This document shows positions 36,220 to 44,557 of a stretch of DNA of 64,000 bases, piece after piece. Every line of letters begins with the position of its first letter. Position 1 is the stretch's first letter. The position numbers and the translations under genes are program-made. Location of the stretch: the NCBI GenBank assembly GCA_013298955.1, contig JAAFJT010000003.1, forward strand, positions 1-64,000, written 5' to 3'. The notes below the pieces were generated by a model. It saw only the letters and a list, made by a program, of their open reading frames with translations. It searched no databases and was not told the DNA's origin. Source of the DNA: Chitinophagales bacterium. Lineage in GTDB: Bacteria > Bacteroidota > Bacteroidia > Chitinophagales > Saprospiraceae.

Positions 36220-38439
36220 CTATCGAATCAAAGTAGCAAAACCACTCATCTCATGCGGCTCTCCTCTCGGTCCCTTAAACTGCACCACACAAGCATATAC
36301 GCCTTGCGGTTCTTCGCGCCCTGTATTAAATTTTTTACCATTCCAACCTTCCTGCGGATTCTTGGTTTCAAAAATCAATTCACCCCATCGATTCCAAATG
36401 CGCATCGTAAAATCGGTCATCCCTTCCAAATAGCCAATGCCTTTAAACGCATCATTCACCGCATCTTGATTGGGCGAAAACGCATTCGGCAAATGATAAA
36501 CCACTTTGGGTTCAATATCAATGTATTTAATCATCGAATCAATGCAATTATTGAGGTTAGCAACCAACAATTTGATTTTTTGCGTTCCTGTATCTCGAAA
36601 CACAAAAGTTGGGTTTTGCTGATTAGAATACCCTTTATTGCTAAAAAACCATTGCCACCGCGTCGAAAATTGCGATAAATCTCGGAATTGAACCGTATTT
36701 AAAAACGTATTCGGTTTCTCTGGCGTAAAATCAAAATCTGCAATCGCTCCTTGTTTTACTTTGATCCAATTCGGATAGGAAGCACTCGTTTTACAACCAA
36801 TCGGCGAAGTCACATTCACCGAAACCGAATATGTACCGGGTTGTTTATAAACATGTTGCGGGCTAATACCTGTACCAGTCGTCCCATCCCCGAAATCCCA
36901 AATAATCTTATAGGTCGAATCAATTGGCACCGATAAATTCTTAAATTCCGTTTTAGTGGGCGTACAATCAATGTATTTACTCGGCTCAATAATCAATAAC
37001 GGCGGCACAGGATACCATCGAATCGGTTGTGTCGTGTCCGCTTTACAACCTTTTTTATCCTCAATATTCAAAACAATCTTTTTAACACCAGGTGTTTGAT
37101 ACACATGTGCCGGATTGGGTAAAGAGCCTGTTGTACCATCTCCATATTGCCAATTCCAACTCGAAATTGCGCCCGCTTCCGACCGAGAACGGTCTCGCAA
37201 AAAGACAGGACCCGCAATACAAGTGTCATACGCATAGGTAAAATCAGCTATGGGTTTGTTATACACTTTAATCGTCACATAGGCTGTATCTGCACAAGTA
37301 GAACCCGGTTTTAAAAATAATTTCCCCTTATACGTTCCAGTATCAGGAAAAGTAATATTGGCATTCCATTCCGTAAAACGGCGTTCCGCACCTTGAATAT
37401 TGAATGCCCAATAAAAATCACTGCCAATAAAACTTTGTTTAGAGCTAAGATTTTCAATGAAAACGGTACTTTTGCCACAGGCTTGGATGAAAAATTGTTT
37501 GCCTGCAATCGTTGTATCTGCCTTGATTTTAGCTAAAACCGTTGGATTACAATCGAATACATTAAATTGAAAGTCTCTACGTAAAATACTCAATAACTGC
37601 CCATTGCGATATTCTTTGACGCAAACGCCTACGACAAATTGTCCCACAGTCGCCGCAGGCGTACCTGTAATCATCCCCGTATTGGGGTCAATACGCACCA
37701 CAGGATTGCCGCCTAAAGGCGCACCCGAAGTATAAACAGGCACTCGAAATTGTACAGGAGTCATCATCGAAAGACAAGCTGGAATCGGTACAACCCCTGC
37801 GCAACTATTCGGGTCTCCCGGAATATCAGACCCCGTTCTACCGCCGCCCAAAAGAGGCGAACAAAATTCATATACTAATTGGTCGCCATCTGAATCCACC
37901 GCCGCATGGTCAAAATTTAAAGGGAAACCACCACAAATCAAGGTCGGCGGGAACGACCGAAAAACAGGACTATTATTACGGGCAACTTGTGCCGCAGGAG
38001 AAAGTTCGATAAAATAGCTCGCGCCCGAACTTTCTGGATTCAAAATATTTGTAATCGTATTGTTACGACAACAACGTTGATAGACAACCGTGTAACTTTC
38101 ATTCACAGGCGGTAACGTCAGCACCCAAGAATACGAACCTTCTTCCACACAAACATCAATATTGGTCTCTGTACAAGGCAGATTGGGTTTCGATAAATTC
38201 CGAGAACTATCTAATGGGGCTTGAATATTGCGTTGAAACGTCGTTCCGCGAAAAAGCGTAATCGAAGCAGGATTATCTAATTCCGCGCCCTGACCATTGC
38301 AATCGCGGTAGATTTTCATAAAAAATTGATATTGGTCATTGCCAATATATTTATACGTAATCTCGCCGCCGATGATGTGCTTGGCGCATAAAGGGCGGGC
38401 AAATGCCAGCAGTAGGAACGTCAATAAGGTATTTTTCAA
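36220..38439 (-). CDS. Cell-surface PKD protein with type IX secretion type B C-terminal domain
   Basis: A 739-residue protein exported by Sec (signal peptide residues 1-19) and then by the type IX system. The N-terminal 290 residues (IIGGEITYKYIGNDQYQF ... VVYQRCCRNN) form a module common in large Bacteroidota surface proteins. Three PKD repeats follow (SSWNWQYGDGTTG, IIWDFGDGTTGTG and WQWFFSNKGYS). The C-terminus is a gliding-motility-associated CHU_C domain (YHLPNAFSPNQDAVND ... FTMRIWNRWGELIFET ... GVYACVVQFKG). It is probably anchored at the surface; the ligand is unknown. Confidence 0.9.
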   Translation of the reverse strand: MKNTLLTFLLLAFARPLCAKHIIGGEITYKYIGNDQYQFFMKIYRDCNGQGAELDNPASITLFRGTTFQRNIQAPLDSSRNLSKPNLPCTETNIDVCVEEGSYSWVLTLPPVNESYTVVYQRCCRNNTITNILNPESSGASYFIELSPAAQVARNNSPVFRSFPPTLICGGFPLNFDHAAVDSDGDQLVYEFCSPLLGGGRTGSDIPGDPNSCAGVVPIPACLSMMTPVQFRVPVYTSGAPLGGNPVVRIDPNTGMITGTPAATVGQFVVGVCVKEYRNGQLLSILRRDFQFNVFDCNPTVLAKIKADTTIAGKQFFIQACGKSTVFIENLSSKQSFIGSDFYWAFNIQGAERRFTEWNANITFPDTGTYKGKLFLKPGSTCADTAYVTIKVYNKPIADFTYAYDTCIAGPVFLRDRSRSEAGAISSWNWQYGDGTTGSLPNPAHVYQTPGVKKIVLNIEDKKGCKADTTQPIRWYPVPPLLIIEPSKYIDCTPTKTEFKNLSVPIDSTYKIIWDFGDGTTGTGISPQHVYKQPGTYSVSVNVTSPIGCKTSASYPNWIKVKQGAIADFDFTPEKPNTFLNTVQFRDLSQFSTRWQWFFSNKGYSNQQNPTFVFRDTGTQKIKLLVANLNNCIDSMIKYIDIEPKVVYHLPNAFSPNQDAVNDAFKGIGYLEGMTDFTMRIWNRWGELIFETKNPQEGWNGKKFNTGREEPQGVYACVVQFKGPRGEPHEMSGFATLIR

Positions 38440-38652
38440 GGTATTTTTATATTTTTAGAATCAAATAATTTTAATGCATCAACAAATAGAACCGATTTTT
38501 TGTTGAACGGGATAAAATTGCATTCATTTTAACAAATGGCGCAATATTAATGAACCATTATCAATAAAAACGGCTAAATAAACGTTTATTTTGCTTTTTT
38601 AAGCGTCACAAACAACAAAATTATCTTTTAACGATTGCGAAAGTACGATAGT

Positions 38653-39225
38653 ATGATATTTGAAAACGAGAAATTTACAGAAATATTGAATGTTTTAAAC
38701 GCGGGCGGCGTGATTTTATATCCAACGGATACGATTTGGGGCATCGGCTGCGATGCGACGAATGCGGCGGCAGTCGAAAAAGTTTATAAACTCAAAGACC
38801 GTCCTTCGGGCAAGGGTTTCGTGTTATTGGTGGATTCGATGGCGATGTTGCGGCAATATGTGTCGCATGTGCATCCACGCATTGATACCTTGCTGATGTA
38901 TCACAGCCGTCCTTTGACGGTGGTGTATGATAAAGGAATCAATTTAGCGAAAAACGTGACCGCACCGAATGGCAGTGTGGCGATTCGGTTGGCAACCGAT
39001 TCGTTTTGTAAAGCCTTGATTCGGCAATTGGGCAAACCAATTATAGCTACTTCTGCGAATGTCAGTGGTCAACCTTTTGCCAAACATTTTGGCGAAATCA
39101 GTTCCGATGTGTTAGAACGAGTGGATTTTGTCGTAAAATTTCGACAGGAACAGCGCGAAACGGGAGAACCTTCTGTTATCGTACGTTTGAATGAATCCGA
39201 AGAATTGGAATTTATTCGGGAATAG
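38653..39225 (+). CDS. L-threonylcarbamoyladenylate synthase (YrdC/Sua5 family)
   Basis: Makes threonylcarbamoyl-AMP from threonine, bicarbonate and ATP for the t6A modification of ANN-decoding tRNAs. 190 residues from ATG 38653; an upstream TTG is in frame but weaker. YrdC motifs: GGVILYPTDTIWGIGCDATN (residues 18-37), KLKDRPSGKGFVLLV, SVAIRLATD and PIIATSANVSGQ. It lacks the Sua5 C-terminal domain, so it is the short TsaC type. Confidence 0.9.
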   Translation: MIFENEKFTEILNVLNAGGVILYPTDTIWGIGCDATNAAAVEKVYKLKDRPSGKGFVLLVDSMAMLRQYVSHVHPRIDTLLMYHSRPLTVVYDKGINLAKNVTAPNGSVAIRLATDSFCKALIRQLGKPIIATSANVSGQPFAKHFGEISSDVLERVDFVVKFRQEQRETGEPSVIVRLNESEELEFIRE

Positions 39226-39236
39226 TTTTAAAAACA

Positions 39237-39273
39237 AAAATGCGTCGATTTTTAGGTAAAAATCGACGCATTT
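39237..39273. terminator. Hairpin terminator between convergent genes
   Basis: AAAATGCGTCGATTTTT pairs with AAAAATCGACGCATTT around AGGT. It lies between the YrdC-family gene and the aldolase gene, which face each other. Confidence 0.75.
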
Positions 39274-39294
39274 CACGGTGTTTTAAATCATTTC

Positions 39295-39969
39295 TTATTT
39301 TTTTATAATATGATTTGCATTGGCTTTGGCATGGTCATCCAAAAACTGTTGCAAGCCTAAATCTGTCAAAGGATGTTTCAATAAACCGAGGATTGCGGAT
39401 AGCGGGCAAGTCACCACATCCGCGCCTGCTTGCGCTGCTTGCACAATGTGCAAAGGCGTGCGAATCGATGCTGCTAAAATCTGCGTATCCCAACCTTGAA
39501 TCCCGTATATTTCAACAATTTGTTTAATTAAATCAATACCGTCCCAACTCATATCGTCAATCCGTCCGATAAACGGCGATAGAAAAGTCGCTCCAGCTTT
39601 CGCCGCCAAAATCGCTTGACCTGCCGAGAAAATCAACGTGCAATTCGTCGAAATTTCATTGGCATGAAACCAAGAAAGGGCTTTGACCCCATCTTTAATC
39701 ATTGGTACTTTGACCACGATATTTTCTGCCAAGTCCGCTAAACGGCGACCTTCATCAATCATGCCCTTAAAATCGGTGGAAATCACTTCGGCACTGACGG
39801 GACCATCCACTAAATCGCAGATAGACTTATAATGTTTTAAAATATTATTGGTACCTGTGATGCCCTCTTTTGCCATGAGGGAAGGATTGGTGGTAACACC
39901 GTCTAAAATACCCAAATCTTTAGCTTCTTTGATTTGGTCTAAATTAGCTGTATCTATGAAAAATTTCAT
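39295..39969 (-). CDS. Transaldolase-like fructose-6-phosphate aldolase (TalC/Fsa type)
   Basis: A 224-residue short transaldolase starting MKFFIDTANLDQIKEAKDLG; the frame continues 18 codons upstream, but this ATG matches the family start exactly. DGVTTNPSLMAKEG, the Schiff-base Lys in ENIVVKVPM, and SPFIGRIDDMSWDG are all intact. The subfamily contains true transaldolases and fructose-6-phosphate aldolases, which sequence reading alone does not separate. It is cytoplasmic, acting in pentose phosphate metabolism. Confidence 0.9.
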   Translation of the reverse strand: MKFFIDTANLDQIKEAKDLGILDGVTTNPSLMAKEGITGTNNILKHYKSICDLVDGPVSAEVISTDFKGMIDEGRRLADLAENIVVKVPMIKDGVKALSWFHANEISTNCTLIFSAGQAILAAKAGATFLSPFIGRIDDMSWDGIDLIKQIVEIYGIQGWDTQILAASIRTPLHIVQAAQAGADVVTCPLSAILGLLKHPLTDLGLQQFLDDHAKANANHIIKK

Positions 39970-40029
39970 GAAGCGTTGGCTGTGACTTGTTTGTGGATGG
40001 AATCGTATGCAAGTTGCGGACAAAAAAAA

Positions 40030-40115
40030 ATGCGCCCGACACGCCGCTCGACTATCTTACCCTTGCTGTGTTTCCACCCTGGGGGAGTTCAGAAGGAGCT
40101 GGCTGCCTGACGCGG
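40030..40115 (-). ncRNA. ffs: Small signal recognition particle RNA (4.5S type)
   Basis: The minus strand gives an approximately 86-nt RNA whose apex reads CCCCCAGGGTGGAAACACAG followed by CAAGGGTAAG. This is the SRP domain IV hairpin with its CAGG / AGCA internal loop and GAAA tetraloop, the binding site of the Ffh M domain. The two flanks (CGCGTCAGG... and ...GCGGCGTGTCGGGCGC) form a lower stem. It ends in a run of T on this strand (40022-40030) and has a perfect promoter upstream. Ends are estimated within a few bases. Confidence 0.85.
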
Positions 40116-40117
40116 TG

Positions 40118-40148
40118 CAAAGGTATATCTATTTTTGATTCCTGCAAA
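40118..40148 (-). promoter_or_regulatory. Promoter of SRP RNA (TTTG-N19-TACCTTTG)
   Basis: On the minus strand TTTG (40145-40148) is 19 nt from TACCTTTG (40118-40125), an exact fit to the Bacteroidota primary sigma consensus. The expected start falls at the first bases of the SRP RNA. Confidence 0.85.
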
Positions 40149-40170
40149 TTTTTTTTACTTTTTTTTTACT

Positions 40171-40370
40171 TTTTTTTTCACCACACCGTTTGGAGGGTTT
40201 GAAACCCTCCAAACGGTAGGCTACGATTCTTTTCATTTTTTTTTCACCACACCGTTTGGAGGGTTTCAAACCCTCCAAACGGTCGGTTACGATTCTTTTC
40301 ATTTTTTTTTCACCACACCGTTTGGAGGGTTTCAAACCCTCCAAACGGTAGGCTACGATTCTTTTATCAA
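40171..40370. repeat. Three 66-bp tandem units, family B, each with a copy of the yigZ stop
   Basis: Units begin CACCACACCG at 40179, 40245 and 40311. Each contains the palindrome CGTTTGGAGGG-TTT(C/G)AAACCCTCCAAACG followed by (C/T)TACGATTCTTTT. In the third unit that last string is the end of yigZ read on the other strand (…KES stop). The duplicated module therefore spans the stop codon and hairpin. Substitutions distinguish the units slightly. Confidence 0.92.
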
Positions 40371-41000
40371 AAAACCTTTAGTTTCTTTTTTTAATAACAC
40401 TTCTTCTTCCGTTATTTTGAATATCAAGGCTTGTAATTTTAATAAAGTTGCTACTGCCAATTGTTTGCGGATGCTGATTTGAATGCGCCCTATCGTATCA
40501 AAATTTTGTTGTAAAACATTGATTTGCAACTTTTTAAGGGCATTCATTACCGCTGGCATCCACTCGTATTCAAATTGAATTTCAAAAATATCTTCTACTA
40601 TTTTTTCAATAATTACGGATTGAGCAAGTGCATCTGCCGTGCTTTCCCGATACGCATTTATCAAACCCGATGTCCCTAACAATGTTCCTCCGAAATATCG
40701 AACCACAATAATTCCAATATGCGTTAAATGCAAACGGTCGATTTGTCCTAAAATGGGTTTGCCTGCCGTTCCAGAAGGTTCGCCATCATCGTTTGTGCGA
40801 AACAGGTTTTGGTCTAAACCCAATCGCCAAGCGTAACAATAATGCCGCGCTTTGGGATGCTCTTTGCGAATTGATTCTAAAAAAGCAGCGAAATCGGCTT
40901 CTGAATCTACTGGATTGGCGTAAGCAATAAACTTGGAACCCCTATCTTTAAATGCACCAATACTTGCTTTTTGAAGGGTTAAATAACTATCTTTTATCAT
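40353..41000 (-). CDS. YigZ/IMPACT family protein (UPF0029)
   Basis: A 215-residue YigZ-type protein. The N-terminal UPF0029 domain has the signature DDGEPSGTAGKPILGQID (about residues 71-88) and VVRYFGGTLLGTSGLINAYR, and a C-terminal DUF1949-like domain follows. Eukaryotic IMPACT regulates GCN2; the bacterial role is unsettled. Its start overlaps the ctlX stop by 4 nt (ATGA), indicating translational coupling. Its stop codon is embedded in a tandem repeat. Confidence 0.88.
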   Translation of the reverse strand: MIKDSYLTLQKASIGAFKDRGSKFIAYANPVDSEADFAAFLESIRKEHPKARHYCYAWRLGLDQNLFRTNDDGEPSGTAGKPILGQIDRLHLTHIGIIVVRYFGGTLLGTSGLINAYRESTADALAQSVIIEKIVEDIFEIQFEYEWMPAVMNALKKLQINVLQQNFDTIGRIQISIRKQLAVATLLKLQALIFKITEEEVLLKKETKGFLIKES

Positions 41001-41920
41001 TTTTTAGGTAGAAAGATTTCGGCTATCATACAGCGTGCAGAACCACCACCGTATTTCTCAATCGTCGGAATATCAACGACTAAAATTTGAGTATGTTTTT
41101 TAATGTGATTGATTTGCAACGCGTCTAAGGATTCATAAGCCGTTTTAGACATAATCAAAAAAGTTTCATTAAACGTGTTGCGCACTTGTAACATATTGCC
41201 TGCAAAAGCCTTCATTTGCGGCAAACTAATTTCAATAATTTCTTTTTGGGTTTGTTCCAACATTTTAATTACATTCAATCGTTCCTCCTTGTTTTCAATC
41301 GTATCTAAACAAATGACGACAAAGGTTTCGCCCAAAGCCATCATCACATTGGTATGATAAATGGCTTGTTTTTTATCATCTATTGCATTAAAAATCAATC
41401 GTTTATAATGAATGGTTTCACACAATTCATCTAATACACGCACGTCTGTACGCGGACTTAAACAAGCATAAACAATCTCATTTGCCCTATCCAAAATCAT
41501 ACTGCCTGTGCCTTCCAAAAACTGATTTACACCTTCATAATGTTCTAAATGGAATCTTTGCGTGATTTCAAATTCTTTTTCGATGGCTTTTAAAATCGGT
41601 TCACGCCGTTCTTTTCGGCGGGCATTTGCAAACATCGGATACGAAATCACCGCCCCATCTTCATGGAAACTAACCCAGTTATTGGGAAAAACGGCATCAG
41701 GCTTCACAGGCGTTTTGGTATCCTGCGCCACCACAACGTTGATAGCCCGACTGCGCAACAACAGTACCATTCGGTCAAATTCTTCAATCGCTTTTTGTTG
41801 AATTTGCTCATTGGAAAGGCTGGTATCGCGGGTTTGAAACGCATTGCTGGCTGCCGTTTGTTCATTAAAACCAAATTTGGCAGGGCGCACCATCAGAATA
41901 TTGTGTGTAATGGTTTTCAT
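40997..41920 (-). CDS. ctlX: CtlX-type amidinotransferase/hydrolase
   Basis: A guanidino-group-modifying enzyme of the amidinotransferase superfamily, about 307 residues from ATG 41920 (MKTITHNILMVRPAKFGFNEQ); the frame extends 41 codons upstream without support. Key residues: PDAVFPNNWVSFHEDGAVISYPM (substrate loop with Asp/Asn), YHTNVMMALGETFVVI (His), and the nucleophilic Cys in GGGSARCMIAEIF. It resembles the citrulline-utilisation hydrolase CtlX. Coupled to yigZ. Confidence 0.82.
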   Translation of the reverse strand: MKTITHNILMVRPAKFGFNEQTAASNAFQTRDTSLSNEQIQQKAIEEFDRMVLLLRSRAINVVVAQDTKTPVKPDAVFPNNWVSFHEDGAVISYPMFANARRKERREPILKAIEKEFEITQRFHLEHYEGVNQFLEGTGSMILDRANEIVYACLSPRTDVRVLDELCETIHYKRLIFNAIDDKKQAIYHTNVMMALGETFVVICLDTIENKEERLNVIKMLEQTQKEIIEISLPQMKAFAGNMLQVRNTFNETFLIMSKTAYESLDALQINHIKKHTQILVVDIPTIEKYGGGSARCMIAEIFLPKK

Positions 41921-41979
41921 ATTAAGATTAATAATTATTTGAATAAAATTAAAATAAACAATCTGACTTAAAAACAGGT

Positions 41980-41987
41980 TATCTTTG
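41980..41987 (+). promoter_or_regulatory. -7 element of the hscA-like gene
   Basis: TATCTTTG, 100 nt upstream of the preferred ATG. No good TTTG at the -33 distance, so support is partial. Confidence 0.45.
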
Positions 41988-42086
41988 CGCAATTTTTGTT
42001 TCCAAAGGAGCGTGAACGCTCGAATGTGCCAAAAAAGGTGCAAATTAAAGGATAAATCAAAAAATCACTCCTTAAAAAGTCTAAAA

Positions 42087-43976
42087 ATGGCAGTAATATC
42101 CATCAATTTAAAAGATGGTTCCGTGAACCAACCTGAAACACCCAAAGAAATGATTGTCGGCATTGACTTAGGGACGACGCATTCGTTGGTTGCTTACATT
42201 CAAAATGGTCATCCGATTTGCGTCAAGGGGCAAGATGGCAAAAGTACTTTGGTGCCTTCTATCCTACATTTTGAAACAAATGGTGGTATTTTGGCGGGTG
42301 ATGCTGCCAAATCCAAATTGTTGACCGACCCGCAAAATACGATTTATTCGGTCAAGCGGCTCATGGGCAAATCGTATAAAGATGTTAAAACCTATGAACA
42401 ATATTTTGGTTATCAAATCATTGATGAAGATACAGAAAGTTTGGTAAAAGTCCGTGTTAAAAATGCTTTTTATACGCCTGTGGAACTTTCAGCGCATATT
42501 TTGAAAGCCTTAAAATCGCGGATTGAACAGGATTTAAAACAAACCGTATCGAAAGCAGTGATTACCGTGCCTGCGTATTTCAATGATGCACAACGACAAG
42601 CAACCCGAGATGCGGGGAAATTGGCAGGTTTGGACGTTTTGCGGATTGTCAATGAACCTACGGCGGCAGCTTTGGCGTATGGTTTGGACAAAAAAACGGA
42701 GGATGCTCATACAATTGCGGTGTATGATTTGGGCGGCGGCACGTTTGATGTATCAATTTTGCAATTGCAAGATGGGATTTTTGAAGTCTTGGCAACCAAT
42801 GGCGATACGTTTTTAGGTGGTGATGATTTTGACCAAGCGATTGTCGAAGATTGGATGAAAACCCATGAAATAGACCAAAATCGCCTTCATTCGGATAAAA
42901 TCATGGGTCAAACCTTGCGTTTGAACGCTGAACAGGCTAAAAAACAGTTGAGTTTCAACGATTCGTTTGAATGGCAATCTACCATTTTAGACACAAAAGG
43001 TAACGCAATGGTCTTTAAAATGACAAGGCAAAAATTGGATGCGTTGATTCACCCCTTGATTTTAAAAACCATTAAATATTGTGCATCCGCTTTGAAAGAT
43101 GCTAATCTGGATATTACGGATATTCAAGCGGTGGTGATGGTTGGCGGCAGTACGCGTGTGCCTGCGGTTCAAAAAGCCGTAACGGATTTTTTTAAACAAA
43201 AAGTTTATAGTGATTTGAATCCAGATGAAGTCGTTGCCTTAGGTGCGGCGATTCAAGCGGATGTATTGGCTGGGAATCAGCGCGATGTTTTATTGATTGA
43301 CGTTACACCGCTTTCGTTAGGGATTGAGACGGTGGGCGGTTTGATGGATGTGATTATTCCCCGAAATTCCAAAGTGCCGAATCAATCAGGTCGTCAATAT
43401 ACAACTTCGGTGGATGGACAGAAAAATTTAAAAGTGGCTGTTTTTCAAGGAGAGCGTGATTTAGTGGCGCATAATCGAAAATTAGGTGAATTTACGTTGA
43501 AAGGCATTCCGCCGATGCCTGCGGGTTTGCCTAAGATTGATATACAATTTGTGTTAGATGCGGATGGGATTTTGAAAGTCAAGGCGAAAGAATTGCGTTC
43601 TGGAACCGAAACTTCGGTTGAAATTCGGTCTCAATACGGGATTTCGGAGGAAGCGATGGCTGAAATGTTGATTGAAGGCATTCTGAATGCCGAAGAAGAC
43701 ATGGCTGCGAAAGCGTTGATTGATGCGCGAAATGAAGGGAATCACCTTTTGCAAGCCTCTGATAAGTTTTTAAAACAACATAAAAGCATTCTGACAGATT
43801 GGGAAAAGCGCAAAACGAAAAAATTGGCGGCGGTACTGACCGAAATGATTGCGCAAGCAGATAAAAATTTGATTCAAACAGCGATTGCGAATTTAAATAA
43901 TTACACAACGCCTTTGGCACACCGCGCTATGGATGCGACGATTCAGAATGCCATGCGCGGCACCAAAATAGCATAA
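42087..43976 (+). CDS. hscA: Hsp70 chaperone of the HscA type
   Basis: An Hsp70 of 629 residues from ATG 42087 ([20 protein letters not shown]); the frame is open 34 codons upstream, but that stretch is not protein-like. The ATPase motifs are [12 protein letters not shown] (about residues 24-35), [14 protein letters not shown] and [14 protein letters not shown]. Several features fit HscA better than Dna[54 protein letters not shown], and no acidic DnaK tail. HscA helps transfer Fe-S clusters from IscU. No isc genes are adjacent, so the assignment rests on sequence only. Confidence 0.75.
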   Translation: MAVISINLKDGSVNQPETPKEMIVGIDLGTTHSLVAYIQNGHPICVKGQDGKSTLVPSILHFETNGGILAGDAAKSKLLTDPQNTIYSVKRLMGKSYKDVKTYEQYFGYQIIDEDTESLVKVRVKNAFYTPVELSAHILKALKSRIEQDLKQTVSKAVITVPAYFNDAQRQATRDAGKLAGLDVLRIVNEPTAAALAYGLDKKTEDAHTIAVYDLGGGTFDVSILQLQDGIFEVLATNGDTFLGGDDFDQAIVEDWMKTHEIDQNRLHSDKIMGQTLRLNAEQAKKQLSFNDSFEWQSTILDTKGNAMVFKMTRQKLDALIHPLILKTIKYCASALKDANLDITDIQAVVMVGGSTRVPAVQKAVTDFFKQKVYSDLNPDEVVALGAAIQADVLAGNQRDVLLIDVTPLSLGIETVGGLMDVIIPRNSKVPNQSGRQYTTSVDGQKNLKVAVFQGERDLVAHNRKLGEFTLKGIPPMPAGLPKIDIQFVLDADGILKVKAKELRSGTETSVEIRSQYGISEEAMAEMLIEGILNAEEDMAAKALIDARNEGNHLLQASDKFLKQHKSILTDWEKRKTKKLAAVLTEMIAQADKNLIQTAIANLNNYTTPLAHRAMDATIQNAMRGTKIA

Positions 43977-44322
43977 TTTTTTTGATTCTGTTTGTTACAA
44001 TTCATATATGAAAAATTTTTATAAAAACTATCAAGGTGCTTTGGGATTATACTCGGTTGCAAGCCGTCAGTATTTGCAAGGTCGGAAAGCATTTGATATG
44101 CATGCTGTTTTTAAGGGCTTATGTACGAAGGTCGTTCTATCTCTATCGAATGTAATGGATTTCAAAGTACCTTACAAAGCTATCAATCCAAGAGAATAGA
44201 TACACTTGAAACACGGATGACACAGATTGGACAGATTCTCACGGATTCTTTTATTGCTATCTATATTTTTATTTTTATTTTTATTTTTATACATTTTTCA
44301 GAATATAATTTCGCATAAACAT
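43977..44322. other. Interval with a possible decayed short gene
   Basis: A 63-codon frame at 44008-44199 (MKNFYKNYQGALGLYS...) and a second frame over the same DNA both look partly protein-like, but neither is recognisable. From 44206 a family A arm (ACACGGATGACACAGATTGG) begins. Confidence 0.3.
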
Positions 44323-44557
44323 AAAAAAATCCGTGAAAATCCGCCTAATCTGCGTCCTCCGCGTTCCAATTTATCCTAAATAAAAAAATCCGTGAAAATC
44401 CGCCTAATCTGCGTCCTCCGCGTTCCAATTTATCCTAAATAAAAAAATCCGTGAAAATCCGCCTAATCTGCGTCCTCCGCGTTCCAATTTATCCTAAATA
44501 AAAAAATCCGTGAAAATCCGCCTAATCTGCGTCCTCCGCGTTCCAATTTATCCTAAA
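44323..44557. repeat. Four 59-bp tandem units, family A, ending over the pyc stop codon
   Basis: The unit AAAAAAATCCGTGAAAATCC + GCCTAATCTGCGTCCTCCGC + GTTCCAATTTATCCTAAAT repeats with period 59; CCGTGAAAATCCGCC starts at 44331, 44390, 44449 and 44508. The units are essentially identical, indicating recent expansion. The last unit includes the pyc stop (CTA at 44553-44555 on the + strand). Confidence 0.95.

Noticed and set aside
36038-36433. Open frame made of repeated KLCVLC units
   Set aside because: It is only the translation of the 18-bp tandem repeat running antisense into the T9SS-B gene; no start signal and no family.
44008-44199. 63-codon frame after the hscA-like gene
   Set aside because: Not reported as a gene: short, unrecognised, and an alternative frame over the same DNA looks equally protein-like, so it may be a decayed remnant.
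44323-44557. Possible CRISPR array from regularly repeated units
   Set aside because: The 59-bp units are contiguous and identical, with no unique spacers, and there are no cas genes. The 66-bp and 18-bp arrays fail for the same reason.
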